From Amycolatopsis thermophila (lineage in GTDB: Bacteria > Actinomycetota > Actinomycetes > Mycobacteriales > Pseudonocardiaceae), in assembly GCF_030814215.1 (NCBI RefSeq), contig NZ_JAUSUT010000001.1:1674001-1738000 (forward strand): DNA of 64,000 bases, given 5' to 3'. Positions 7,760-16,413 of this stretch are shown in pieces. Numbering within the stretch: position 1 is the stretch's first letter; every line of letters begins with the position of its first letter. The notes under the pieces are model-generated. The model did no database searches, had not been told where the DNA came from, and saw only the letters and a program-made list of their open reading frames with translations. The translations under genes were made by a program, and so were the position numbers.

Positions 7760-8393
7760 GGCTGGGGGTTACTGGGTGGTGCCGTCGGGGTCGATGCGGA
7801 GGCCCGCGGGGAAGCGCGGTCAGGTGGCGGGGTGGTGCCGCTGGGCACCTCGCAGAGATACGAAAGCTCCAGTCGCGCGGCGGTGAACGGGGCATTCATC
7901 GCGCAACAGCACGATTGATCACCTCGCACCCCCACGACAGTGCCCCTCACACGACAATGAATGGGACGTTCATCACGAGCCGTGCCGGCCCGGTCACCTT
8001 GCTAACGCGCGAGGGTGCCACTCACACCACGATGAACGGGACGTTCATCGGCAGCTGGCACAGCCCGAACCGGCCGCGTGACCGTGTGACCGTGCGACCG
8101 GACACCTCGCACGCGCACGAGGGTGCCGGTCGCACATTCATGAATGGGGTGTTCATCGGCAACCCGTGCGGCTGGTCGCCTCGCGAAGGCGCGAGGTTCC
8201 CGGTCGCGCAACAGTGAACGGGCCGTTCGTCGGGCGACGGCGCGGGGCGCGGCGGGCAGCTCGCGGGCACACGACACATCCACTCACGCGGTGATGAATG
8301 GGACATTCACCCGAGCACCGTGCGCGGGGCCAATCAACCAGAACAGGACGTCGGGACGGTCGCGTCAGACAAGGACGGGCCAGAACGAGCCGG
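7760..8393. other. intergenic region of about 630 bp holding the dyad-repeat array
   Basis: No convincing gene lies between rmlA and htpX. An open frame does cross the region on the plus strand, but it is a continuation of a shadow of rmlA and consists mostly of repeat copies. The content is the six-copy repeat array described separately. Confidence 0.7.
7883..8311. repeat. array of six ~18-nt imperfect palindromic repeats
   Basis: Six copies of a unit close to ATGAATGGGACGTTCATC begin at 7883, 7957, 8032, 8140, 8214 and 8294. Steps are 74, 75, 108, 74 and 80 nt. Each copy is a dyad (ATGAA...TTCAT). Upstream of several copies there is a second conserved block like GAGGGTGCC followed by TCACAC, so the true unit is nearer 45-75 nt. 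In the plus direction the copies would encode MNGTFI-type hexapeptides, but the flanks are not protein-like. I recall similar dyads between genes of Pseudonocardiaceae; a genome search would settle this. Confidence 0.8.
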
Positions 8394-9260
8394 TCAGAAC
8401 GGGCCGCGGCGGGCCATTTCTTCGAGGCGGCGGATGCGGTCGGCCATCGGCGGGTGCGTGGAGAACATCCGGGACAGGGTCTCGCCCGGGCGGAACGGGT
8501 TCGCGATCATCAGGTGCGACTGCGAGACCAACTGCGGCTCCGGCACGAGCGGCGCCCGCCGTGTGCCGAATTCCAGCTTGCGCAGCGCCGAGGCCAGCGC
8601 GAGCGGGTCCCCGGTCAGCTCGGCGCCCGACGCGTCCGCCTGGAATTCCCGCGAGCGGCTGACCGCCATCCGGATGATTCCGGCCGCGATCGGACCCAGC
8701 AGGATGATCAGCAACGACACCAGCGGGTTGTTGCCCTCGCGATCATTGCCACCGAACATCCCGGCGAACATCGCCAGGTTCGCCAGCACACTCACCACAC
8801 TCGCGAGCGCGCCGGCGACGCACGAGATCAGGATGTCCCGGTTGTAGACGTGCGACAACTCGTGCCCGAGCACCGCCCGGAGCTCACGCTCGTCCAGCAG
8901 ACCGAGGATGCCGGTCGTGCAGCAGACGGCAGCGTGGCGCGGGTTGCGACCGGTCGCGAACGCGTTCGGGGCGGCCGTCGGGCTCAGGTAGAGCCGCGGC
9001 ATCGGCTGGCGGGCCGACGTGGCCAACTCCCGCACGATCCGGTACATGACCGGCTGCTCGGCCTCCGACACCGGGCGCGCCCGCATCGCCCGCAGCGCCA
9101 GGGTGTCCGACTTGAAATACGCGTACGCGTTCATCCCCAGCGCGACCGCCAGCCCGATGAACAACGCGCCACGACCGAACAATGAACTGATCGCGATGAT
9201 GATGGCACTCAGCAACCCGAGCAACAGCGCGGTCTTCAGCCCGTTCTGGTGCTTGTGCAC
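8394..9260 (-). CDS. htpX: membrane zinc metalloprotease HtpX
   Basis: A 288-residue M48 protease of the cytoplasmic membrane that degrades misfolded membrane proteins. Two N-terminal transmembrane segments (about residues 10-27 and 31-48) precede the zinc motif HELSH at 133-137. Two more hydrophobic segments lie near 145-170 and 180-200, then the third zinc ligand region [15 protein letters not shown] and the C-terminal [16 protein letters not shown]. Length and motifs are typical. It is monocistronic between the repeat array and a divergent secreted protein gene. Its start lies about 150 bp from that gene's ATG, so the two likely have separate promoters in the shared interval. Confidence 0.96.
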   Translation of the reverse strand: MHKHQNGLKTALLLGLLSAIIIAISSLFGRGALFIGLAVALGMNAYAYFKSDTLALRAMRARPVSEAEQPVMYRIVRELATSARQPMPRLYLSPTAAPNAFATGRNPRHAAVCCTTGILGLLDERELRAVLGHELSHVYNRDILISCVAGALASVVSVLANLAMFAGMFGGNDREGNNPLVSLLIILLGPIAAGIIRMAVSRSREFQADASGAELTGDPLALASALRKLEFGTRRAPLVPEPQLVSQSHLMIANPFRPGETLSRMFSTHPPMADRIRRLEEMARRGPF

Positions 9261-9413
9261 GTGCCCTGCGCCTCCTTACCCACGCTCATTTTCCCAACGC
9301 ACGAGCGGGAAGTGAAGTTCCTTCACGGCTTCCGCGCGCGAGCGACCGCGGCCCGGATTACTGTGCGACCGGGTACCCCGAGACATTGTGGGAAACCGCC
9401 GGGGAGGTCGGGC

Positions 9414-11339
9414 ATGGGCACTACCGGATTGAGCCGGCGGGCGTTGTTCGGGCTGGTGGCGGCTGCTGGGGCGTTCATTGCCGCGCGTGGGGCGCAGGCC
9501 GCGCCGGGAGCGGGACGGGCGAGCCGCGGAGGGCGGCCAGGGGGCGTTCGGGGAGTCGCGTCGCGACTGGGGGCGAACGGTAGGTGGGCGGGGTTCGACG
9601 AAGCGGCGGCGCCGCCGCGGCTCGTGTCGGTCGCGGTGGGAAGGGGGCCGCAGGCGGTCGCGGTGAATTCGGTCACCGGGGTGGTCTTCGTGGCGAATGC
9701 CGGGGATCGGACGGTGTCCGCCGTCGAGCAGGGGGAGGTTGCGACGGTCGGACCGGCCGGCGGTGGGCGGCAGGTCGAGGTTGCGGCGCACGCTGATCAA
9801 CAGGGGACGGTAGCGCCCAGCGTCGGCCAGCAGGGCGAGGCTGCCGCGGTCGGGCCGACCGGCGGGCAGGGAGGGCCGGTTCCGGCGAGCGCTGATCAAC
9901 GGGGAAAGGTCGGCCTGACAGGTGGACAGGGGGCGACGAACGCGCCGGTCGGACTGGACGATGGTCGGCCGCGCCGCGTCGGGGCGACCGGCGATCAAGG
10001 GGGAAAGATCGGGCTGACCGTCGGTGAGTTGGGGACCACTGCAGTGGTTGCGGCGGCCGCTGATCAGCAAGGTGGGGTTGCGCTGACGGTTGATCAGCGG
10101 GCGGCGACCACAGCGGTCGCGGGGACCGTCGAGCAGGGGGTCGCGACCACAGCTGTCGGGCTGGCCGGTGGTTGGCAGGGCAAGGTCGCGGCGAAAGTCG
10201 GGCGACAGGCGACGCCCGCAGCGGTCGGACCGGCCGCCGAACAGCACGGCAAGGTCCCGGCGACCGCCGGGCAGGGGGCGACCACCACAGCGATCCGGCC
10301 AGCCGCCGAGCAGCAGGGCAGGGTTGCGGCCGCTGATCCGGAGGGGACGACCACGGCGGCCGGAACGAATGGTGGCCCCCAGGTGCAGCTGGCGGGCGGT
10401 CGGCGGTGGGTCGTGCCCACTGGCGGGGCGCCCAGCGATCAGGGGTGGATCGTGCCCAGGGGCGGGGTGCCCAACGATCAGCGGTGGATCGTGCCCACTA
10501 GCGGGGCGCCCAGCGATCAGCGCTGCGTCGTGCCCACTGGCGGGCTCCCTAGCGATCAGCGGTCCATCGTGCCCACCGGCGGGGTGCCCAACGGCCAGCG
10601 GTGGATCGTGCCCACCGGCGGGGTGCTCAGCGATCTCCTCATCGACGAACACGCGGGTCTCGTCTACGTCGCGGACAGTACGGCCGGCACGACGGCCGTT
10701 CTCGAGGCCGCCGAGGGGGCGATCCGGAACGTCATGGCGACCGGGCCCGGGTCCTCGGCCCTGGCACTCGACCCTGAAAGATACAACCTGTATGTATGTG
10801 GGGACGACCAGATCAGCGTCGTCGACCTGTTCGGGCAGGTTCTCGCCACCACGATTCCCACCCCGGGACGGCAACTCGTCAGCGCCGTGATCGACGGGCC
10901 GCGCCGCGCCGGGTACTTCGCCGACCTCCGCAACAACACGGTCGAAGTCCTCGACCTCGACAGCCACCGGTTCACCAGCCGCATCCAAGTGGGCACGGGA
11001 CCCTCCGGACTCGCGCTGCACCGGGGCACCAACACGGTTTACGTCGCGAATTCGGGTATCCACCACCTGTCCGTGGTCGACGGGGCCACGCACGCACAAA
11101 CGAACACCATCCTGATGCGCAGCGCAGCCTCGTCGATCGCCGTGCACGAAGGGAGCCACACCGTCTACACCAACGGCGGCCCGGACGGGATCGTGCGCGT
11201 CGACGGCGCCCGCGGCGCGATCACCGGCGAACTCACGCTCGGCATCAACCCGGGCCGCCTCGCCGTCGACCAGCGGACCGGCGCCGTCCACGTCACCGAC
11301 CCCCTCCACGACCGGCTCCACACCATCACCGGATTCTGA
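9414..11339 (+). CDS. secreted YVTN/YncE-like beta-propeller with long low-complexity insertion
   Basis: A 641-residue protein from ATG 9414, placed after GGGGAGG. LSRRALFGLVAAAGAFIAARGAQA is a Tat-type signal sequence. One propeller strand set follows (VSVAVGRGPQAVAVNSVTGVVFVANAGDRTVSAVE, residues ~70-104). Then comes about 230 residues of Ala/Gly/Gln/Val/Thr-rich sequence with loose ~16-residue periodicity (QQG...V...TTAVG). After that are six tandem 13-residue repeats of the type WIVPTGGVPSDQR (residues 332-409). The remaining blades run from LIDEHAGLVYVADSTAGTT to the C-terminus, with VYVANSGIHHLSVVDG and similar YVTN motifs. It has no catalytic signature. The insertion splits the first blade from the others, as though a repeat expanded inside a propeller loop. 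Confidence 0.82.
   Translation: MGTTGLSRRALFGLVAAAGAFIAARGAQAAPGAGRASRGGRPGGVRGVASRLGANGRWAGFDEAAAPPRLVSVAVGRGPQAVAVNSVTGVVFVANAGDRTVSAVEQGEVATVGPAGGGRQVEVAAHADQQGTVAPSVGQQGEAAAVGPTGGQGGPVPASADQRGKVGLTGGQGATNAPVGLDDGRPRRVGATGDQGGKIGLTVGELGTTAVVAAAADQQGGVALTVDQRAATTAVAGTVEQGVATTAVGLAGGWQGKVAAKVGRQATPAAVGPAAEQHGKVPATAGQGATTTAIRPAAEQQGRVAAADPEGTTTAAGTNGGPQVQLAGGRRWVVPTGGAPSDQGWIVPRGGVPNDQRWIVPTSGAPSDQRCVVPTGGLPSDQRSIVPTGGVPNGQRWIVPTGGVLSDLLIDEHAGLVYVADSTAGTTAVLEAAEGAIRNVMATGPGSSALALDPERYNLYVCGDDQISVVDLFGQVLATTIPTPGRQLVSAVIDGPRRAGYFADLRNNTVEVLDLDSHRFTSRIQVGTGPSGLALHRGTNTVYVANSGIHHLSVVDGATHAQTNTILMRSAASSIAVHEGSHTVYTNGGPDGIVRVDGARGAITGELTLGINPGRLAVDQRTGAVHVTDPLHDRLHTITGF
10407..10640 (+). repeat. 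six tandem 39-bp repeats inside the propeller gene
   Basis: Six in-frame 39-bp units encode WVVPTGGAPSDQG, WIVPRGGVPNDQR, WIVPTSGAPSDQR, CVVPTGGLPSDQR, SIVPTGGVPNGQR and WIVPTGGVLSDLL. The period is exact in DNA and protein, and the last copy is degenerate. Direct tandem structure without spacers rules out a CRISPR. Confidence 0.93.
10781..10800. promoter_or_regulatory. operator-like AT-rich element within the propeller gene
   Basis: The bases contain ATACA-ACC-TGTAT, a 13-bp palindrome, and CTGTATGTATGTG (10788-10800), a 13-nt exact copy of the right half of the palindrome near 6813-6825. The codons used here (AGA, TAT, GTA, TGT) are rare in this genome. It may be a second site for the same TetR protein; function is inferred only from the match. 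Confidence 0.4.
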
Positions 11340-11400
11340 ATCCTGGAGCAACTCCGGGTATAGGTTCGAAAACACACGACCACGCCGACAGAGGGAATCC

Positions 11401-12273
11401 ATGAAACTCGGACTGCAAATTCCCGACTTCACCTGGCCCAACGGTCCCACCGCGCTCGGCCGCGAACTCGCCGAGGTCGCCCGCGCCGCCGACGACGCCG
11501 GATTCGAATACCTCGCCGTCATGGACCACTTCTTCCAGATCCGCGCCGTCGGCCCCAGCGAGAACGACATGCTCGAGGCCTACACGACCCTCGGCTACCT
11601 CGCCGCCCACACCGAGCGCGCCAAACTCCTCACCGTCATCACCGGCGTCCTCTACCGCCAGCCCGGCGTCCTCGCCAAGGCCGTCACCACCCTCGACGTC
11701 CTCTCCGGCGGCCGCGCCGTCCTCGGCATCGGCGCCGGCTGGAACGAGGAGGAGTCCCGCGGCCTCGGCTTCCCCTTCCCGCCCACCGCGGAACGCTTCC
11801 AGATGCTCGAGGAAACCCTGCAGTACGTCCTGCAGATGTGGTCCGACGACGACGGCCCGTTCACCAGCGACCACATCCACGCCGAACGCCTGTTGAACGT
11901 CCCCCAGGCACTGTCCAAACCGCACCCGCCGATCATGGTCGGCGGCAGCGGCGAGAAGAAGACACTGCGGTTCGTCGCCAAGTACGGCGACGCCTGCAAC
12001 ATCTTCAACGGCCCCGAACTCGAACACAAACTCGACGTCCTGCGCGGCCACTGCGAGACCGAAGGCCGCGATTACGACGAAATCACCAAAACCGTCTACC
12101 ACACGCTCGACGTCGGCGCGAACGGCGAAAAGACCGAAGAACTCAAGGCGGAGCTGCGCCGCCTGAACGGACTCGGCGTCGACGCCGTCATCGGGTCCAT
12201 CCCGGGAATCCCCAACGCCGCCCTGATCGAAATCTTCGCCGACGACGTCATCCCCTTCGCCGAGGCGCTGTGA
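11401..12273 (+). CDS. LLM-class F420-dependent oxidoreductase
   Basis: A 290-residue luciferase-like TIM-barrel protein. MKLGLQIPDFTWP, the VMDHFFQI segment, and TGVLYRQPGVLAKAVTTLDVLSGGRAVLGIGAGWNEEE are hallmark motifs of F420-type LLM oxidoreductases of actinobacteria. The C-terminal part PHPPIMVGGSGEKKTLRFVAKYGDACN is equally typical. It would use reduced F420 (or FMNH2) to reduce an unknown substrate. ATG 11401 is preceded by GAGGG six bases upstream. It lies 60 bp after the propeller gene and 160 bp before the polysaccharide locus, with no clear functional link to either. Confidence 0.92.
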   Translation: MKLGLQIPDFTWPNGPTALGRELAEVARAADDAGFEYLAVMDHFFQIRAVGPSENDMLEAYTTLGYLAAHTERAKLLTVITGVLYRQPGVLAKAVTTLDVLSGGRAVLGIGAGWNEEESRGLGFPFPPTAERFQMLEETLQYVLQMWSDDDGPFTSDHIHAERLLNVPQALSKPHPPIMVGGSGEKKTLRFVAKYGDACNIFNGPELEHKLDVLRGHCETEGRDYDEITKTVYHTLDVGANGEKTEELKAELRRLNGLGVDAVIGSIPGIPNAALIEIFADDVIPFAEAL

Positions 12274-12329
12274 CCCGCACCGGTGCGGCGCCCGGCCAAC
12301 CGGCGTCGCACCGGGACGGTTTGTCACTC

Positions 12330-12361
12330 CCGGAAATCCCACCGCGTAAGCGGTTTTCCGG
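12330..12361. promoter_or_regulatory. inverted repeat upstream of the polysaccharide locus
   Basis: CCGGAAA ... CCGC-GTAA-GCGG-T-TTTCCGG forms an interrupted dyad in the 160-bp interval before the first gene of the plus arm. This interval is where the operon promoter should be. The dyad could be an operator, or a terminator stem for the LLM gene. No confident -35/-10 pair was found. Confidence 0.4.
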
Positions 12362-12435
12362 CGGAACGAGCCCGTAACGATCTCCTCCCGCCCGCCGACC
12401 TCTGGGTCAAGCCGGTGGCGGCGGGAGGGTTTTCC

Positions 12436-13752
12436 ATGAAGATCAGTGTCTTCGGGCTCGGTTACGTCGGATGCGTTTCGGCCGCGTGCCTCGCCGGTGA
12501 AGGGCATGAGGTCATCGGGGTCGACATCAACCCCGTCAAGATCGACCTCATCCGCCAGGGCAAGGCGCCCGTCGTCGAGGAACGCATCGGCGAACTCACC
12601 GCCCGCGTCGTCACCACTGGCGCACTCCAGGCCACCACCGACGTCGGCGCGGCCATCGCGCGCAGCGAAATCTCGCTGATCTGCGTCGGCACCCCCTCGG
12701 CCCCCAACGGCAGCCTGTCCACCGCGTTCCTGGAACGCGTCACCGAAGAGATCGGCGGCGCGCTCGCGGGCAAGACCGGACGCCACACGGTCGTGTTCCG
12801 CAGCACGATGCTGCCCGGCACCTGCCTGGACCTGCTCGTCCCGATCCTGGAGAAGGCCTCCGGCCGCACCGCGGGCGTCGACTTCGGCGTCGCCGTGAAC
12901 CCCGAGTTCCTCCGCGAAGGCAGCAGCGTCAAGGACTTCTTCGACCCGCCCAAGACCGTGATCGGCGAGCTCGACACGGCCAGCGGTGACGCCGTCGCCA
13001 GGCTCTACGACGGGCTGCCCGGCGACGTCTTCCGCGTGCCGATCCCGGTGGCCGAAATGACCAAGTACGCCGACAACGCCTTCCACGGCCTCAAGATCGG
13101 CTTCGCCAACGAACTGGGCGCGATCTGCCGCGCGCTCGGGCTGGACTCGCACCGCGTGATGGACGTGTTCCTCGCCGACCGCAAGCTCAACGTCAGCCCC
13201 GCCTACCTGCGGCCCGGCTTCGCGTTCGGCGGGTCGTGCCTGCCCAAGGACCTGCGCGGGCTGGTGTACGCGGCGCGCCGCGCCGACGTGTCGGTGCCGC
13301 TGCTGTCGCACGTGCTCCCCTCCAACGAAGAACACCTGCGACGCGCCTTCGACCTCGTCGCCCGCACCGGCAAGCGGCGCGTGGGCCTGTTCGGCCTGTC
13401 GTTCAAACCGGGCACCGACGACCTGCGGGAGAGCCCGCTCGTCGAGCTCGCCGAACGCCTGCTCGGCAAGGGCTACGACCTGAAGATCTTCGACGCCAAC
13501 GTGAGCCTGTCCCGGCTGGTCGGTGCCAACCGCGAGTACATCGAAAGCCGCCTGCCGCACCTGGGGCAGCTGCTGGCCGGCTCGGTGGACGAGGTGCTCG
13601 ACCACGCCGAGGTGTGCCTGGTCGGCTGCACCGATCCCGCCGTGCTCGCCGCGCTGCCGAAGGCGGGCCACCGCACGCTCATCGACCTCGTCCGCCTGCC
13701 GGACGCCGCCGTGCGCCGCACCGAAGAAGGATACGTCGGCCTTGCCTGGTAA
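12436..13752 (+). CDS. GDP-mannose 6-dehydrogenase (AlgD-type nucleotide-sugar dehydrogenase)
   Basis: A 438-residue NAD-dependent enzyme that oxidises C6 of a nucleotide sugar to a uronic acid in two steps. The N-terminal Rossmann motif FGLGYVG covers residues 6-12, followed by GVDINPVKIDLIRQGKAPVVE, VGTPSAPNGSL and VNPEFLREGS. The catalytic Cys268 lies in FAFGGSCLPKDLRGL, the same position and context as in Pseudomonas AlgD, so GDP-mannose is the favoured substrate over UDP-glucose. ATG 12436 follows GGGAGGG. As first gene of the plus arm it supplies a uronic acid, probably GDP-mannuronate, that the downstream amidotransferase could amidate. It overlaps the next gene by 11 nt. Confidence 0.9.
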   Translation: MKISVFGLGYVGCVSAACLAGEGHEVIGVDINPVKIDLIRQGKAPVVEERIGELTARVVTTGALQATTDVGAAIARSEISLICVGTPSAPNGSLSTAFLERVTEEIGGALAGKTGRHTVVFRSTMLPGTCLDLLVPILEKASGRTAGVDFGVAVNPEFLREGSSVKDFFDPPKTVIGELDTASGDAVARLYDGLPGDVFRVPIPVAEMTKYADNAFHGLKIGFANELGAICRALGLDSHRVMDVFLADRKLNVSPAYLRPGFAFGGSCLPKDLRGLVYAARRADVSVPLLSHVLPSNEEHLRRAFDLVARTGKRRVGLFGLSFKPGTDDLRESPLVELAERLLGKGYDLKIFDANVSLSRLVGANREYIESRLPHLGQLLAGSVDEVLDHAEVCLVGCTDPAVLAALPKAGHRTLIDLVRLPDAAVRRTEEGYVGLAW

Positions 13753-14920
13753 AGCCCTGATCCTCGTCGAGAACCTGTCCGTCCCCTTCGACCGGCGCGT
13801 CTGGCAGGAGAGCACCACCCTGCGCGACGCCGGGTGGGACGTGCACGTCATCTGTCCACAGGGGACGAAACGGGACACCGAACCCGAGGTCGTGATCGAC
13901 GGCGTCCACATCCTGCGGTACCCGCTCCGGGCCGCGACCGGCGGGCCGGCCGGCTACCTGCAGGAGTACGGATCCGCCCTGTGGCACACGTTCCGGCTGG
14001 CCCGCCGGGTCGGAGCGGTCGACGTCGTGCACGCGTGCAACCCGCCCGACCTGCTGTTCCTCGTCGCGCGCATGCTCAAGCGCACGGGCGCGAAGTTCGT
14101 CTTCGACCACCACGACCTGGTCCCCGAGCTGTACCTGTCGCGCTTCGACCGCGGCCGGGACCTGCTCTACCGCGGCGTGTGCGCGCTGGAACGGGCCACC
14201 TTCAAGGCCGCGGACGTGGTGATCGCGACCAACGAGAGCTACCGGGACGTCGCCCTCACCCGCGGCGGCAAACGACCCGGGGACGTGTTCGTGGTGCGTA
14301 GCGCACCGGTCGTGGAACGGTTCCACCAGGTGCCGCGCGAGCCGGAACTCAAGCGCGGCAAGCCGCACCTGCTCTGCTACCTGGGCGTGATGGGACCGCA
14401 GGACGGGGTCGACTACGCCCTGCGCGCGCTCGCCCGGCTGCGGGACGACCTGGGCCGCACGGACTGGCACGCGGTGTTCGTCGGCTCCGGGGACGCCTTC
14501 GACGCGATGGTCGCGCTGTCCGGTGACCTCCGCCTCGACGACCAGGTGGAGTTCACCGGCCGCATCCCGGACGCCGACCTCATCCGTTATCTGTCCACAG
14601 CGGACGTGTGTCTCGCGCCGGATCCGCTGAACCCGCTCAACGACGTGTCGACCATGAACAAGATCATGGAGTACATGGCGATGAGCCGTCCGATCGTGTC
14701 GTTCGACCTGCGCGAGGCACGGGTTTCCGCGGGTGACGCCGCCGTTTACGCGCCGGCCAACGACGAACTCGAGTTCGCCAAGCTGACCGCGCGGTTGCTC
14801 GACGACCCGACCGAACGCGAACGCATGGGCCGGCTCGGCGCGGAACGCGTGGCGGGCCCGTTGTCCTGGGCCAATTCGGCCGAGGCGCTGCTCGCCGCGT
14901 ACGCCGCGGCGAGACGGTGA
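13742..14920 (+). CDS. GT4-family glycosyltransferase
   Basis: A 392-residue GT-B enzyme. The start is TTG 13742, ten bases after AAGGA and overlapping the stop of the dehydrogenase gene, so translation is probably coupled. ILVENLSVPFDRRVWQE at the N-terminus is the usual opening of this actinobacterial GT4 group. FDHHDLVPELYLSRF lies in the N-domain and the C-domain has VEFTGRIPDADLIRYLSTADVCLAPDP and NKIMEYMAMSRPIVSFDLRE, with the conserved acidic nucleotide-binding region. It should act at the inner face of the membrane, adding a sugar to a lipid-linked repeat unit. Donor and acceptor are unknown. Confidence 0.92.
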   Translation: MPGKALILVENLSVPFDRRVWQESTTLRDAGWDVHVICPQGTKRDTEPEVVIDGVHILRYPLRAATGGPAGYLQEYGSALWHTFRLARRVGAVDVVHACNPPDLLFLVARMLKRTGAKFVFDHHDLVPELYLSRFDRGRDLLYRGVCALERATFKAADVVIATNESYRDVALTRGGKRPGDVFVVRSAPVVERFHQVPREPELKRGKPHLLCYLGVMGPQDGVDYALRALARLRDDLGRTDWHAVFVGSGDAFDAMVALSGDLRLDDQVEFTGRIPDADLIRYLSTADVCLAPDPLNPLNDVSTMNKIMEYMAMSRPIVSFDLREARVSAGDAAVYAPANDELEFAKLTARLLDDPTERERMGRLGAERVAGPLSWANSAEALLAAYAAARR

Positions 14921-14953
14921 TTTCCCCACCGGCAGGCCGAAAACCCGGTCGGA

Positions 14954-14973
14954 AAAACGCCTGGTCGCGTTTT
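14954..14973. promoter_or_regulatory. inverted repeat AAAACGC/GCGTTTT before the first Wzz-like gene
   Basis: AAAACGC-CTGGTC-GCGTTTT forms a 7-bp stem with a 6-nt loop in the 152-bp gap between the GT4 gene and the Wzz-like gene. The run of T makes a weak intrinsic terminator or attenuator possible; an operator is the alternative. The gap suggests that a second transcript starts here. Confidence 0.4.
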
Positions 14974-15072
14974 GAACAAGGCCGGTAACCAATCCGGGAA
15001 TCGCCGCGACCTGGTGTGTGAAAGCCCATCCGAGCGCGGCGGGGCGAATCTCTTGAGAGGGGGACCGCGGCG

Positions 15073-16413
15073 TTGAACGACGACACCGTCCGACTGTCCA
15101 TGATCGGCAGGATCCTGCGCCGGCGTTGGCGCGTCCTGGCCGCCCTCGCCGTGCTGGGCGCCCTCGTCGGCGCGGGTGCCTCGCTGCTGTTCTCGCCCGG
15201 CTACCAGACGACCTCCAACGTCCTGCTGCAGGGCTCGCCGGACTCGAGCGAGCTGATGACCGAAGCCAGGGTGGCGACCAGTTCCGTCGTCCTCGACCGG
15301 ACCGCGCAGGCACTGGCCTGGGGTGTGTCCGGGCCGGACCTGCTCAAATCCGTCAGCGCCGGTGCGGCGGACGGCAACATCGTGGTGATCACCGCCGAGG
15401 CGGACACCCCGGAGAAGGCCCAGCAGCTGGCCGACCAGGTCGCCAAGGAGTACGTCAACTACTCCGCGCAGCTCCTCGGCAGCGCCGCGGACGCGGCCAG
15501 CCAGATCCGCCAGGAGCAGGCGGACGCGCTGCGCCGCCAGGTGCAGGAGACCAACGACACCATCACCGACCTCTCCCGCCGGGTCCAGGGCGTGACGGTG
15601 GAGAGCGTCGAGGTGCGCACCCAGCTGGAGACGCTGCGGACCTCGCTCACCGAGGCGATGGCGAAGCTGGACCAGCTCGGCGGCAACGGCCGCCAGGCGC
15701 AGACGGTCGTCATGGGCTCGGCCGAGCGGCCCTCCGCCCCGGCGGCGCCCACGATGACGCACTTCGTCGGTGGCGGGGCGATCGTGTTCTTCCTGCTCGG
15801 CGTGCTCGGTCACCTCATCGGCTCGCGGGTGGACCGGCGGCTGCGCGACGAGTCCGAGATCGCCGCGGCGGTCGGCGGGCCGCTGCTGGGCAGCGTCGAC
15901 GTGCCGGCCACCGCCGAACACGCGCCACCCGCCGCGGGCGGCCACTGGTGGTCGAAGCTGCTCAAGACCGACGAACCGTGGAACCTCCCGGAGCTCAACG
16001 CCTCCGCCGATCCGGCGAGCCGGGAGATCCGCTACCGCCGGGTGCTGTCCCGGCTGGGCGACAGTTCCGGGGTGTTCCCCCGGGTCCTCGTCCTGGTCAC
16101 CGAAGACGATCCGGTGGCGAGGAGCGCGGTGTCGCAGCTGGTCGCGGCCGGCCGCGGCGAGCGTCCCGAGCTGCGCGTCGCGGTGGTCGACCCGGAACGG
16201 CCCACCGTGCCCGACGACAACGACTCCGCCGGTGTGCTGGTGGTGGTCACCAGCGGGAGCCGGACGGGATGGGAGCTCGTCGGGCTGACCGAGGCCGCCG
16301 CCGACGCCGGGCAGCGGGTGCTGGGCGCCGTGGTCGTCCAGCGCACCGCCGCGGTTCCCGAGCCGAAGGGCGACCAGCCCGCCGGTGACGAAGCATTGGC
16401 AGGTTCAGCGTGA
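15073..16413 (+). CDS. Wzz-like polysaccharide chain-length/co-polymerase protein 1
   Basis: A 446-residue membrane protein starting at TTG 15073, nine bases after GAGAGGGGG. A basic N-terminus (RILRRRWRVL) leads into TM1 (about residues 20-42). A large external helical, coiled-coil-like domain follows (ANQ-rich helices at ~110-215), then TM2 (about 232-252, MTHFVGGGAIVFFLLGVLGHLIGS). This is the Wzz/PCP topology. The C-terminal cytoplasmic domain (~255-446) resembles the fold position of a BY-kinase but has no Walker A motif, so it is probably not a kinase. It likely works with the second Wzz-like protein, four bases overlapped, and with the Wzy-like protein to set chain length. Confidence 0.83.
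   Translation: MNDDTVRLSMIGRILRRRWRVLAALAVLGALVGAGASLLFSPGYQTTSNVLLQGSPDSSELMTEARVATSSVVLDRTAQALAWGVSGPDLLKSVSAGAADGNIVVITAEADTPEKAQQLADQVAKEYVNYSAQLLGSAADAASQIRQEQADALRRQVQETNDTITDLSRRVQGVTVESVEVRTQLETLRTSLTEAMAKLDQLGGNGRQAQTVVMGSAERPSAPAAPTMTHFVGGGAIVFFLLGVLGHLIGSRVDRRLRDESEIAAAVGGPLLGSVDVPATAEHAPPAAGGHWWSKLLKTDEPWNLPELNASADPASREIRYRRVLSRLGDSSGVFPRVLVLVTEDDPVARSAVSQLVAAGRGERPELRVAVVDPERPTVPDDNDSAGVLVVVTSGSRTGWELVGLTEAAADAGQRVLGAVVVQRTAAVPEPKGDQPAGDEALAGSA

Noticed and set aside
7264-8217. A plus-strand frame continuing through the dyad array with MNGTFI repeats
   Set aside because: Its first half is an out-of-frame reading of rmlA, and the tail is only repeat copies joined by non-protein-like sequence. 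Best seen as non-coding.
7883-8311. Possible CRISPR array
   Set aside because: Repeats are short, imperfect dyads with unequal steps, the sequences between them share conserved blocks, and no cas gene is near.
10407-10640. Possible CRISPR array in the 39-bp repeats
   Set aside because: The repeats are directly adjacent, in frame and have no spacers; they are coding tandem repeats.
9276-11570. A 764-codon open frame on the minus strand opposite the propeller gene, also repetitive
   Set aside because: The plus strand has a ribosome site, Tat signal and YVTN motifs. The antisense frame is open because of GC-rich codon structure, and its repeats mirror those of the plus-strand gene.
11326-13911. 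An 861-codon minus-strand frame across the LLM and GDP-mannose dehydrogenase genes
   Set aside because: It covers two well-supported plus-strand genes and the gap between them, and its composition is that of an antisense frame.
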